From NCBI RefSeq assembly GCF_905147045.1, contig NC_065910.1, positions 6,758,001 to 6,822,000 of the forward strand: a DNA stretch of 64,000 bases, written 5' to 3'. The position numbers and the translations under genes are program-made. The notes beneath the pieces are model-generated. The model saw only the letters and a list, made by a program, of their open reading frames with translations, was not told where the DNA came from and did no database searches. Source of the stretch: Nymphalis io (lineage: Eukaryota > Arthropoda > Insecta > Lepidoptera > Nymphalidae). The first letter of the stretch is position 1. Every line of letters starts with the position of its first letter. Positions 55,232-64,000 of the stretch are shown here, in pieces.

Positions 55232-55346
55232 GAACCCGCATTGGAGCAGCGTGGTGGAATAAGCTCCAAACCTTCTCCTCAAAAAGAGGAGAGGAGGCCT
55301 TTAGCCCAGCAGTGGGACATTCACAGGCTGTTACGGTGTTACGGTA
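55232..55346 (+). repeat. SINE family B, 5'-truncated copy
   Basis: Begins AACCCGCATTGGAGCAGCGT, ends CTGTTACGGTGTTACGG. Possible target duplication ATTAGATT before (55219-55231 region) and after (55347-55354). Nearly identical to 54964-55076 over 110 bp. Confidence 0.85.
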
Positions 55347-55550
55347 TTAGATTTAACTTCGATCTAGAAGTTACTCATAATTTAATATTAAGTTTTAATT
55401 GTAATTTGTAGATTATTATTAGAATATTTTAAGTAAATGGTTTTTTTCTACAGTCGGACTACTACCAACGTGATTTCAGCTTGGGTGCTGCTTAAACATA
55501 GACAAACGAACATATTTAATAAAAACACACACACATCAAACATAATATTT

Positions 55551-55842
55551 TTACTGGTGGTAGGGCTTTGTGCAAGCCCTTCTGGGTAGGTACCACTTAC
55601 TCATTAGATATTCTACCGCAAAACAGCAGTACTTGTTATTGTTGTGTTCCGGTTTGAATGGTGAGTGAGCCAGTGTAATTACATGCACAAGGGATATAAC
55701 ATCTTAGTTCCCAAGGTTGGTGGCATATTGCTGATGTAAGCGATGGTTAACATTTCTTACAATGCCAATGTCTATGGGCGTTGGTGACCACTTACCATCA
55801 GGTGGCCCATATGCTCCTTCGCCAACCTATACTATAAAAAAA
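55551..55842 (+). repeat. SINE family A, full length reference copy
   Basis: Starts TTACTGGTGGTAGGGCTTTG, passes GGGTAGGTACCACTTACTCA, GTTCCGGTTTGAATGGTGAG, ATCTTAGTTCCCAAGGTTGG, ACAATGCCAATGTCTATGGG, ACCATCAGGTGGCCCATATG and ends CTATACTATAAAAAAA. About 290 bp. No clear tRNA head: GGTTTGAAGGG is only a weak B-box resemblance. The ACCATCAGGTGGCCCATATG end resembles LINE 3' ends (compare ACCATCAGGTGGAGTAGAGT at 19440), suggesting the machinery it borrows. Confidence 0.9.
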
Positions 55843-56395
55843 TGACATGACTTGAAAATTTACACTATTTATTTGAAGATAACATTATTCTACAAGACCC
55901 TACTTTATGCCTACACGACTAGAAGAATAATAAAATGATAGAAGTCAAATGTTTCTAGAATTCATCCTTGTTATATGCCGCAGGAGAAACTAACCTGTGT
56001 CCAGTTTGAGTTGAAAAAGTTTTTTGTTGTTTGTGAAGTCCCTTTAACGGCTAGTAGGAGAACGGTTCAAAGCAAACACTGTCAACAAAACTTGTTATTA
56101 TGTTGACTTTTTTGTTATGTTTAGTCAATTTGTTTTTTATCTTTATTTATATATTTTTTCTCAGTAGCCGAACCACTAAAGGAAAATAAGTCTGAAGAAA
56201 TACTAACTTGCATGCTATTTAATATATAAATAAATACAAATATTTTTTTATTAACTGTACAAATATATATAATTCATACTAACAAATAACTTAGGTACGT
56301 GAAGACTACGTAGTTATTAGGTTTATAAATAATAAGAGCGGTTTGTTGAGTTCACAACGTATCTATAATGTATTAGATATACTATATTCTATACC
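55843..56395. other. AT-rich stretch, nothing recognised
   Basis: No gene or repeat recognised. Confidence 0.5.
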
Positions 56396-56615
56396 TCTTC
56401 TTTCACGAAGTCGAAACCTTTAGAAAGACACCCCGTTCACATCGGGGGAACTTGGTTATGTGGGATTCTTACCCACTAAAATCACTGCGATCGCCGTCCT
56501 CGGCACGGATCGGTTATCTCGCCCTTCCGCACTCCTCGCTAGTGCGTACGGCAGCGTGAGTCCATCCCTGCTGCCGTCCTCTTCAGGGCCGTCTGAAATA
56601 GGACACGCGAGGCCC
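56396..56615 (-). mobile_element. LINE 3' UTR fragment (TTTTAGTGGGTA type)
   Basis: Plus-strand order TTTCACGAAGTCGAAACC, ACCCCGTTCACATCGGGGGA, ATTCTTACCCACTAAAATC (core at 56470-56481), ATCGCCGTCCTCGGCACGG, GTGCGTACGGCAGCGTGAG. In minus sense it ends GGTTTCGACTTCGTGAAAG, the usual 3' end of a LINE family I remember from Lepidoptera. ACCCCGTTCACATCGGGG holds a small inverted repeat. Confidence 0.65.
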
Positions 56616-57439
56616 CCAATCTATATTTTATAACTAGACATAAAAACCGGTCAAGTTGAGTCGAGCTATCATGAAAACGGTTTCGTTCATAATAATTTCA
56701 TTCGAAAATAAGAAAAAAAAAATTTTTGTAGTGCTTGATTAACAACAGGATTACAGATTTTTTAAAAGTTAAATGATAATGTTATAATATTACAATTTAT
56801 AGTTTACACGTTCACGCTCGACGGGAATGAATAAATAAAATTTAACAAAAATAAAAGTTATAAAACAAACATAGGTAAAAACCAACTTTAATTTATTCCG
56901 TGTACTAAAACTGTACTATTGTATTATCACGCTTACCAAAATGTGTGCAAAATTTCAGCTCAATCGGTTAACTCGGAAACTGGCTTATAATTAAATTCAG
57001 TATGTATACAGATAGAAAAATATTTGCTTAATTTTTAAATGAGTTTTATATTAAAATTATATAATCTCTTATAAGTTGGTGATAACCTACTTTCAAGATG
57101 CTGGCTGGCTTATTTTATGTAGTAGAACATGCGTAGAAAATATAATATTGAAATTAAAATTTACGCATGTTCCACTTATTTTTAATAATTTTTTTTTCTT
57201 ATTTTACCAAAATCACAATTCGTTCACAATTTTTGTATGAAATTTCAAGAGATGATAGTCACTTGATTTTATAAAGGTTGCATCCAAATTTTCATTTGGA
57301 TCATTCAGATCATTGCATTTCATCCAAAAATCATTAATTAAAACGAACTATAACTTAAATTTTAATGCTACTGAACATAATATTAATTTACCTAACGAAT
57401 TAATTTCTCAATTAACGTATTAAACAAAAAATTAAAGAA
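56616..57439. other. AT-rich stretch with a repeat scrap
   Basis: 56950-57000 has AAAATTTCAGCTCAATCGGT then AACTCGGAAACTGG, the phrase found near the ends of lepidopteran DNA repeats. Otherwise nothing. Confidence 0.45.
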
Positions 57440-57630
57440 AATGTCCAATTGCTAGGCAACATCCCACTCGATGATCATCTTGACGAGAAGGTCTGGTGCT
57501 TATTACACAAATCTGCAGATTTAGCAAAATTTCATCTGACACATATAGGTTTCCTTACAATGTAACGACTTCACTGCCTAGCGCTAAACGAATTATATAC
57601 ACAAATTAAGCACATGAAAACCTGCTCGAT
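57440..57630 (-). repeat. SINE family B, old diverged copy
   Basis: Minus-sense landmarks: GACGAGAAGGTCTGGTGCTT, GACACATATAGGTTTCCTTAC, ACGACTTCACTGCCTAGCGC, CACAAATTAAGCACATGAAA. Strongly mutated, with the CCCAGCAGTGGGAC box reduced to ATTGCTAGGCAACATCCC. Confidence 0.6.
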
Positions 57631-57635
57631 TAGCG

Positions 57636-57808
57636 GCTTCACTCACGTATTTTTGTTGGTCTCGGGTTTAAGATATGAAAAGCCTATGTCTTATTTTGAG
57701 GTCCAAGATTGCTTCATACCAAATACCATCAAAATGGGTTCAGTGGTTTAGCCGTGAAAGCATAACTGACAGACAGAGTTACTTTCGCATTTATAATATT
57801 AGTATAGA
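57636..57808 (+). repeat. Lepidopteran DNA-repeat end (GGTTCAGTGGTTTAG type)
   Basis: GCGGCTTCACTCACGTATTT, ATGTCTTATTTTGAGGTCC, CATCAAAATGGGTTCAGTGG, GTGAAAGCATAACTGACAG and TTCGCATTTATAATATTAGTA. The order is that of a very common lepidopteran interspersed repeat. Its autonomous partner is not evident from this copy. Confidence 0.6.
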
Positions 57809-59012
57809 AACTCTTATAAATGCTTCTGATTATTTTACGAATCTATTTTAAAACAAGTTTCCCTAAGGTTTGGACGGAAATAAACACCTATATCTGTTAC
57901 CTATCAGGAATCAGAGCCCGACCAGCGTTAGATTAAGATTTGCTGAGACTGCGTCGGACGATCAAACATAAAATTATGATGGAATTTTGCTGAGTGCTAA
58001 ATTGGGATAGCAATATCTACGTAAAAAAGACGAGCCGTGCTCGCGATTTGGATATATAACGCACGTCTTTTACTGTTTTCTGAGGATCAGTAGAATTTTA
58101 TTTTCATCCGACTGAAATGATGGATATACTAAACGTATCGGTTTAAATATATGACGTATTATACTATGTAAATGGCGACTGTGATACTGTTGAGATTGGT
58201 AGTGTCGTCAACATTGATATTATTTCATTAATTTATATATTTTGAAAAATAAAAGGGAAAAAAAGTTTTTAAAATTATTGTCAGACAATAGTTTTAAAAC
58301 ACTTCCAATAAACTCCATCAGTTACTGAAAATATATTAACAGAAAAACCTAATAGTTAAACCGGTATTCAAACTTCATGCTCTGCGTCTAATGAAACGTT
58401 TACTATTTCAAAATTATACAAACAAATGGCAATAAATGGTATTTTCCTTCACATATTATCATCTAAATTACTGATGTATATCATGTAACCGCATGTTGCT
58501 ACAAAACTAGATTGTAAAACATGCATTTGGAATCCTTCCAACTTTGTAATAATCAGCCCCATAGTTAATTTATTAGGCGATTGATAGAGGCTGTTAGTTT
58601 ATATGAAAATCTAAAATTTACCAAGACAATACACGAACAAGATTTTACAGACATTTTATTTATAAATTCAAATCTGACATTAATCATATGATTATTTATT
58701 TGTATGTTATATTTTCTAGCATACAACTGATAATGATTAGTTCCACTGTAAACTATACAAACATCTAACACTTGAAAAGTATTAAGCCAGTTATTACTGA
58801 CTTCAAAGATCGCGGGCTTAATCCCCGCTAATAACAATATAATAATAACAACTCTTGTATAGGATTATTGCTTGGACGATTATGTCATGTATTTTTAGTT
58901 TAATCTTATATTAAACACGCCAAGTTTCTCAACACGTACTGATATAGTTTATTAAAATTCGTTGATGGAGCATTCGTTTTATTTATGCATGATACACATA
59001 TAACAGTACAGT
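57809..59012. other. AT-rich stretch, nothing recognised
   Basis: No gene. A 90-codon minus frame (58565-58837) has no domain. Confidence 0.5.
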
Positions 59013-59250
59013 AATAACCTGTGAATGTCCCACTGCTGGGCTAAGGCCTCCTCTTCCTTTTTGAGGAGAAGATTTGGAGCTTATTACACCACGCTACACA
59101 TGTGACAGAATTTCAGTAAAATTAGACGCATGCAGATTTCTTCGCGATGTTTCCCTTCACCGTCATGCACGAGATGAATTATAATCACAAATAAAGTACA
59201 TGAAAATTTAGTGGTGCTTGCTCGGATTTGAACCCACGATCATCGGTTAG
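59013..59250 (-). repeat. SINE family B with internal deletion and lost head
   Basis: ACCTGTGAATGTCCCACTGC, TTATTACACCACGCTACACA (about 30 bp missing here), ATGTTTCCCTTCACCGTCAT, GGATTTGAACCCACGATCAT (B box). The A-box end is missing. Confidence 0.82.
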
Positions 59251-59880
59251 TATATAAGTTTAAAAATAAAGCGGCTAAATTCTTTGTAAGATTTAATATT
59301 CTCAATCCGAAGCTATAAATTTCATTTTTAATTTTTTTTTATTTTGATTTTCACAAATAAAGTGTAAGTTATTTATTTTTATTAATATAAGGTTATGAAA
59401 TAATAAAAAAAGTACAAAATTTTAAACAATTCCACTTTTATTTGTTGTCATATTAATTATACATAATAATAATAATAAAAAATATATTTCATTAACAGCA
59501 AAAACAAAAAGTTACAAATTTAAGTACCTAAACAAACAAGAGTAAAAAATATAACTCAATTTATACAAATATTAAGACACTAAAGCTTTTTTCTTAAAAT
59601 ACCTCTAACGAAAAACCTCTGAGTAAGTAGCTTTTGTCAATATTACATAGGATTTATAATCTGTCCCTTCAAATCAGTATTTAAGTAGCGCGAAACACGA
59701 TTTTACTTTTGATACGTATCCGAGCATGCGCCAAGCGATCCGTTTTTCCCGGCAGTACTGGACACAAATACATGCACAGCTTGAGGTGATCGGCAACCAA
59801 CACATCCATAATCTTGCACTATCAGGGTAGCGCAGAATCGTCTGAAATCACTGACACTAGCTTCTAAAATCACTCACACA
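59251..59880. other. AT-rich stretch turning into a CpG-bearing upstream region
   Basis: 59300-59640 is plain AT-rich, with (AAT)n at 59466-59479. 59690-59880 is less AT-rich with several CpG (CGTATCCGAGCATGCGCCAA, GTAGCGCAGAATCGTC) and could be the upstream part of the promoter candidate that follows. Confidence 0.35.
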
Positions 59881-59889
59881 TCAACCAAA

Positions 59890-60260
59890 CATTTTCAGTG
59901 TAGACGTTATGTACGGACGCTGCACACGCACACAAGAGAAAATCCACCCCAGTAGTAGAATGTACGTTAGTCTACCACAGGGTGTCGAGCTGAGTGGATG
60001 TGTTAATTCACTCCCGTGGTAATGTGGATCGCCAAGTGAAACGAAATGTGAACTTCGAAGACAAACATCGTGAATAAATTTCAAAGTTTAGTGATTGAAT
60101 TTTATGGTTCAAATAAATGGTATAAATTTATATAAGTTCGTGAACTTGTGGATTAGAAAGAAAAAACTTTGTAAAAGTTAGTTTTAAAGTATTTAGTGAA
60201 GTGAAGTGATAAGTGACATTTTTGCTGTAAGGTGTTAATACTGTTTTGGATTGCAGTCAG
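59890..60260 (+). promoter_or_regulatory. Candidate host promoter and non-coding first exon with splice donor
   Basis: TTTTCAGTGTAG (59892-59903) matches the arthropod initiator (TCAGT, start at A 59897). The region to 60080 is GC-richer than its surroundings, followed by a UTR-like stretch with AGTGAAGTGAAGTGATAAGTG-type sequence (60196-60215) and then TTGCAGTCAG/GTAAGTG at 60260/60261, a near-consensus splice donor. ATG codons in it open only short frames (for example 60104, stopping after 25 codons), so it would be a 5' UTR exon with an intron leaving the window. This is the best host-gene signal here, but it rests on motifs only. Confidence 0.35.
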
Positions 60261-61879
60261 GTAAGTGTCGAAAAAAGCCTTAATAATCATTAGAAATAAA
60301 GTGTTACCTTTTAAATAATTCAAATCTTTTAAATATAACCGATAAGATTATTTCAGATAGTTTCGACTGAAGTGCAAAATATATGAATACTCATTTTTGA
60401 TTTTCAATATAGTAAAAAAATATGAAGTATTAGACTGGATGTTACAAAAATCGATAGAAATGTTATGATTGTTCTTGGCCGTGACCGATCTGATTCTTTT
60501 CCGTCTAATTTAGTGATTCTGTTTTCAAAATTTACATATAGATTTGATTTTTATAGCTTTTAATATTGTGCTTAACAAGGGAAGAAAATATTTGAAAAAA
60601 GTAAAATAACAAAATGATTTCGTATTTCGTATCTTAAAATATAATTTTATTTCTTTTCTCTTTGATATTCCATCATGAAAATACCGTTTTTAAAGGACTT
60701 AAGAATAGAAGTTTATTAATTTCGCCATTTTTCTATTATTATATATATAATCAATTAAATTAAAATAATTGCTTAATACAACAAATATTTAATTCCTTAC
60801 CTAGTTGCTATATACTAGGAGACCATATTGTGAGTAAAAGTGACTAGAAATTTCTAGCAATTATCGACATTCCTGAAAAAGAACGCTTAATTTACCGCCT
60901 AAAGTTCTATCTTTTCAATCTCTCGTATCGTCAACAATAAGCTACGACTGTTAAGAAAAACGACTTCCATAATTGGGTTTCCGTAAAAGTAACCTTTTAG
61001 CCAGCCTTGATATCTTACTGGAGTAACAGAAAGTTATTCATTAGCTTGATAAAGTGTTTCTTGTTTGATGTTTTCTTACATTATATTAACCTCCTGTGTA
61101 CTCCTCGTTAATAGGCTCCCACCATATTTTAACACGATTTCCGCCTAATAGATATATAGATATTCCGTCATATATATCCGCAGAGAGAAGAGATTGAAAG
61201 CTTACCTTTCATTTTCCTGCGTAAACTTTAATTTAACATTCTAAACACTATAAACTAGTTTTAAAATATTGAATAAAAGTATACGTATATGTAAATAGAA
61301 AAATGGAATCCAAATAGAGCTATTAATCTTATATTATAATGGGGTCATCTCCGCTAATGGAAAATGGTGATATAAGGTATTAACTATGATCTATGTCAAA
61401 TAAATATATGTACAATGTATAAGCTATATGTATCATAGTTACTTGGCACATCCTTAGTATTTATTATAACAATGTTGTCCAAATTGAAACCCAATAATAC
61501 AAAGTATTGTTATTATATATTAGAGAGAGCTAGAACAGTTGTACCATAAAGTATAAGAGCATTAACCCAATGATACGAACCATTACGTTATCTTTTGAGA
61601 ATACGTGTGAAAAATTGTATAAAAAAAATCTTGCCAATTTTTATCAGTAAAATCAGCATTCTAACACTGGTAGCGTTTCAGAAGAGCTTTCTTAACGAGA
61701 ACGACTTAGATAAAGTTGAGTTTGTTCGAAATAAATGATAAGACGGTTTTCAATTCCATCCTCGTTATTTATTTGTAATACATTTTAACATAATTTATAC
61801 ATTTACGAAGAATAAGAGAAATATGTGACGACATATTTTAATTGAGTTTCAATAAACTAAATATAACATGTATGTCTAA
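60261..61879. other. AT-rich stretch, intron-like
   Basis: No open frame with a domain and no repeat recognised, consistent with intron of the candidate gene. 61440-61500 may be a very degraded SINE family A scrap (CCAAATTGAAACCCAATAAT, ACAAAGTATTGTTATTATA). Confidence 0.4.
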
Positions 61880-62190
61880 GACTGCCTCGTTGGTCTAGTG
61901 GCTTGACATAAAAATTTATTGGGTTTTTCTATCAGAAAATTTTCAGTAGCGGCCCGGAGTCTGGAAGTTAGAAGTGTGTACATTCCCGTACCTCGGAAAG
62001 CACGTAAAGCCGTTGCGCTTGAACTCTTTCCGGTCGTGTCGGATTGCCGTCCCATTGAATTATGAGAGCTAGGGAATAGAGAGTGCACCTGTGTTTGCGC
62101 ACACACTTGTGCTCTATAATATCTCCAGCGTAGATGGCTAATCTCTCTTGAAATTGGCTGCCGTAGCCGAAATCGATCTGGAGGACATTT
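61880..62190 (+). repeat. SINE family C (tRNA-related, head truncated)
   Basis: Starts GACTGCCTCGTTGGTCTAGT with A box TGGTCTAGTGG (61891-61901). The B box has been deleted, passing directly to AAATTTATTGGGTTTTTCTA. The body has GCCCGGAGTCTGGAAGTTAG, CTCGGAAAGCACGTAAAGCC, CCGGTCGTGTCGGATTGCC, GTGCACCTGTGTTTGCGCAC and ends CGAAATCGATCTGGAGGAC. A well known lepidopteran SINE layout (recollection). Without a B box it cannot be transcribed from an internal Pol III promoter. Confidence 0.75.
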
Positions 62191-62218
62191 TGTATAAGTA
62201 AAAAATAAAGTAACATTT

Positions 62219-62413
62219 TTGAGAAGATGGGTTGAAGCTTATTCCACCACTCTGCTTCAATGCCGGTTCGATAGATACACGTGTGAAAGAATTTCATTCG
62301 AAACACTACAGCATTCCCCACGATAATTTTAAACACAAATACCTGAAAATTAGTGGTGCTTGCGTGGGTAAGAACCGCAATCTTTAGTTAAGTTTCACGT
62401 TTCACTCGGCCAT
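62219..62413 (-). repeat. SINE family B, minus member of inverted pair
   Basis: AGAAGATGGGTTGAAGCTTA, GATAGATACACGTGTGAAAG, TTAGTGGTGCTTGCGTGGG and ACTCGGCCAT (A-box end). Diverged. Lies 34 bp from an opposed copy. Confidence 0.75.
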
Positions 62414-62447
62414 ACAACTGCATATTATGTATAAGTAAATAAATAGA

Positions 62448-62624
62448 ATCGGTGAAGGAAAACATCGTTAGGAAACCTGGGTATCTAATTTCAATGAAAT
62501 TCTGCCACATATCTATTCCACCAACCCGCACTGGAGCAGTGTGGTGTGATAAGCTGTAAACCTTCTCCTCAAAAAGGGAGATGAGGCCTTTAGCCCAGCA
62601 GTGGGACATTCACAGGCTGTTATG
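62448..62624 (+). repeat. SINE family B, plus member of inverted pair
   Basis: GGTGAAGGAAAACATCGTTA, TCTGCCACATATCTATTCCA, CACTGGAGCAGTGTGGTGTG, CCCAGCAGTGGGACATTCAC. The head is missing. Followed after about 40 bases by (TA)n. Confidence 0.82.
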
Positions 62625-62660
62625 GAAACAAATGGAAAAATAAAATTACGCAACAAAATG

Positions 62661-62662
<2 letters not shown>

Positions 62663-62719
<57 letters not shown>
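62663..62719. repeat. (TA)n microsatellite
   Basis: About 28 AT units without interruption. The minus-strand frame through it is an artefact. Confidence 0.97.
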
Positions 62720-62723
<4 letters not shown>

Positions 62724-63641
62724 AAAGAATACCTGACTGACATATTAACGCAAAGTCCAAACTACTGGCACTAGAATTTAGCACCATGAAAATTCGCATT
62801 CAGTTTCCTTTTACATAGTAAGTGATGATAAGGGGATGTAATTTTATATGAAAATCCTTCATTTTTTAAGAAAGAGATGAATAGGTCCATGGAAATTCCA
62901 AATTATGACGCGAGTGCTAGTGTATATAATATATATAGTCATAAATCAATAAAGGTATGTAGTTTAGACAAGCTGATCATTATATTATCAATAGCCATTT
63001 TCAGTATTGAAAAAACATCACAGTATCAGTGAAAGAGTTCTTAAAGATAAAAGTTACCCATCTTTCATATCAGAGCGTGATTTAAGCGTTATTCCTTATC
63101 AAAAACTTAATTAATTAAATAAATTAAAATTTAATGTGGTTTGTAATAAATTACAATAAAAATTCCAATTCAAATGTTTGCATATGTTCCCTTTGATTAT
63201 TATAAAAAAAAGTTTTAATTTCATTAGTTAAAGTAGCAAATTAATTTAAATTAGTCATTTAAGAATCACGCATATGAATTAATAAGCGTGCAGCACTTAT
63301 TAAATTTTTCATTTATGTACTCATATAAATTGCTTTTTTCTATATTATTTAATTAATTATAGAAATACGTAATTGCGTCAAGTTATAAAATATTCATTTG
63401 TTGCTATGCAATAAAAAAACATCAATCGTGATCAATTTGATCTGCTCTGTCGAAAAACGGAGCCATTTCTAATTAAAAATAAACATGAAAAATCCTAAAA
63501 GCAAATCTGTTAGAAATATAAAATATTTTTAATATATATCGCGTTTTCATTTCATAGTTTTCCACTACATTTCAAACTTATTCTCTAAGCATTATAGTCA
63601 CGTATGTTGACAATCAGGTTCTCTTATATACGAGTATCTAA
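62720..63641. other. AT-rich stretch, nothing recognised
   Basis: Read on both strands. No gene, repeat or motif worth noting. Confidence 0.5.
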
Positions 63642-64000
63642 GTTTTTTTTTTTTAATCTTTATTTAAGAGGGGTTTGGTCACCGAGTGATCATGCCACCC
63701 CTATAGGAATAACTAAACATCAGTTTACAAAATCAACCTATAAATAACAAAAATTAAATAATTCTATGTCTTAATCCTACTTGTACTACTCTATATACAT
63801 ACATTTTAGCCTGATCCGAGACAGGATAGGCAAGTATGCTGTTAAAAGCTCCCATATCTAATAAATTAATATTAAATCTTATTAATAAAATATTTCTTTC
63901 TGCTTCATTTCGGACACATTCTGCTAATATATGGTATACATCCTCATTCTTATGGCATTCTGCACAAGCAGATGACACCGCTTTACCAATTAAGAAGGCA
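63642..64000 (-). mobile_element. LINE 3' end (Jockey-like C-terminus), continues past the window
   Basis: The minus-strand frame from the window edge to TAG/TAA at 63754 reads AVSSACAECHKNEDVYHILA, ECVRNEAER, GAFNSILAYPVSDQAKMYVY, VGLRH. The C-X2-C-X8-H-X4-C pattern (C-A-E-C..H-I-L-A-E-C) is the zinc-binding C-terminus after RNase H in Jockey-type LINEs. The 3' UTR is 63661-63753 (contains GGGGTGGCATGATCACTCGG in minus sense), then an A-tail seen as T14 at 63643-63656. The element enters from the right edge and its 5' part is not visible. Confidence 0.78.

Noticed and set aside
62513..62743. 76-codon minus frame with Tyr-Ile repeats
   Set aside because: Translation of the (TA)n microsatellite and a SINE.
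1..64000. CRISPR array, operons, bacterial or phage genes, endogenous viral genes other than retroelements
   Set aside because: No evenly spaced direct repeats, no bacterial gene layout and no viral structural proteins. All recognised coding sequence belongs to transposable elements.

Overview
The window looks like eukaryotic, AT-rich repeat-dense DNA from a moth or butterfly. The main evidence is a tRNA-derived SINE of the Metulj type (ACAGGCTGTTACGG tail, CCCAGCAGTGGGACATT core), other interspersed repeats I associate with Lepidoptera, and a mariner transposase of the type usual in moths. A nymphalid butterfly is a reasonable guess from the SINE set, but that is inference. There are no operons, rRNA genes, CRISPR arrays or bacterial genes. 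I find no convincing host protein-coding exon; the best host signals are two promoter-like patches (1980-2240 and about 59890-60260, the second ending in a strong splice donor).

Layout. 1-4410: mostly unannotated AT-rich DNA with one old SINE. 4428-6720: 5'-truncated, lightly damaged non-LTR retrotransposon carrying RT, a zinc knuckle and a restriction-like endonuclease. 6720-16990: SINE copies and GC-rich LINE 3' ends. 17008-18113: mariner with both inverted repeats and TA duplications but a dead transposase. 18237-21766: more SINEs and a second copy of one LINE 3' end.

22179-30460 is the structural centrepiece, a nested transposon stack. A minus-strand Copia element with very short (99 bp) LTRs and a 5 bp target duplication was invaded by (i) a plus-strand LINE, 22439-24591, whose endonuclease is fused to its C-terminal zinc-finger region with the reverse transcriptase missing, and (ii) a minus-strand Ty3/Gypsy element, 25306-27482, that keeps one LTR, gag and protease but stops inside RT, with the Copia reading frame resuming without loss of a base. 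Together with 30461-31040 this forms a 9 kb repeat block.

31040-47400 is mainly AT-rich DNA with scattered SINEs, a 28 bp-arm hairpin (43663-43725) and a pair of 200 bp inverted repeats bounding a 1.2 kb segment (45878-47079). 47408-50430 is a SINE split by an RTE-type LINE (47551-50243) with a perfect 17 bp target duplication and a single uninterrupted 882-codon ORF. This is the only long intact ORF here, although it appears to lack part of the RT fingers. 50431-64000 carries a possible solo LTR, several SINEs, a head-to-head SINE pair, AT microsatellites, the candidate host first exon, and at the right edge the 3' end of another LINE.

The coding content is therefore selfish DNA: element-encoded nucleases, polymerases and structural proteins, nearly all inactivated. 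I did not find a convincing undescribed biological system. The most informative items are the short-LTR Copia, the RT-less LINE, the exact Gypsy/Copia junction, the internally deleted but open RTE ORF, and the large inverted-repeat segment.
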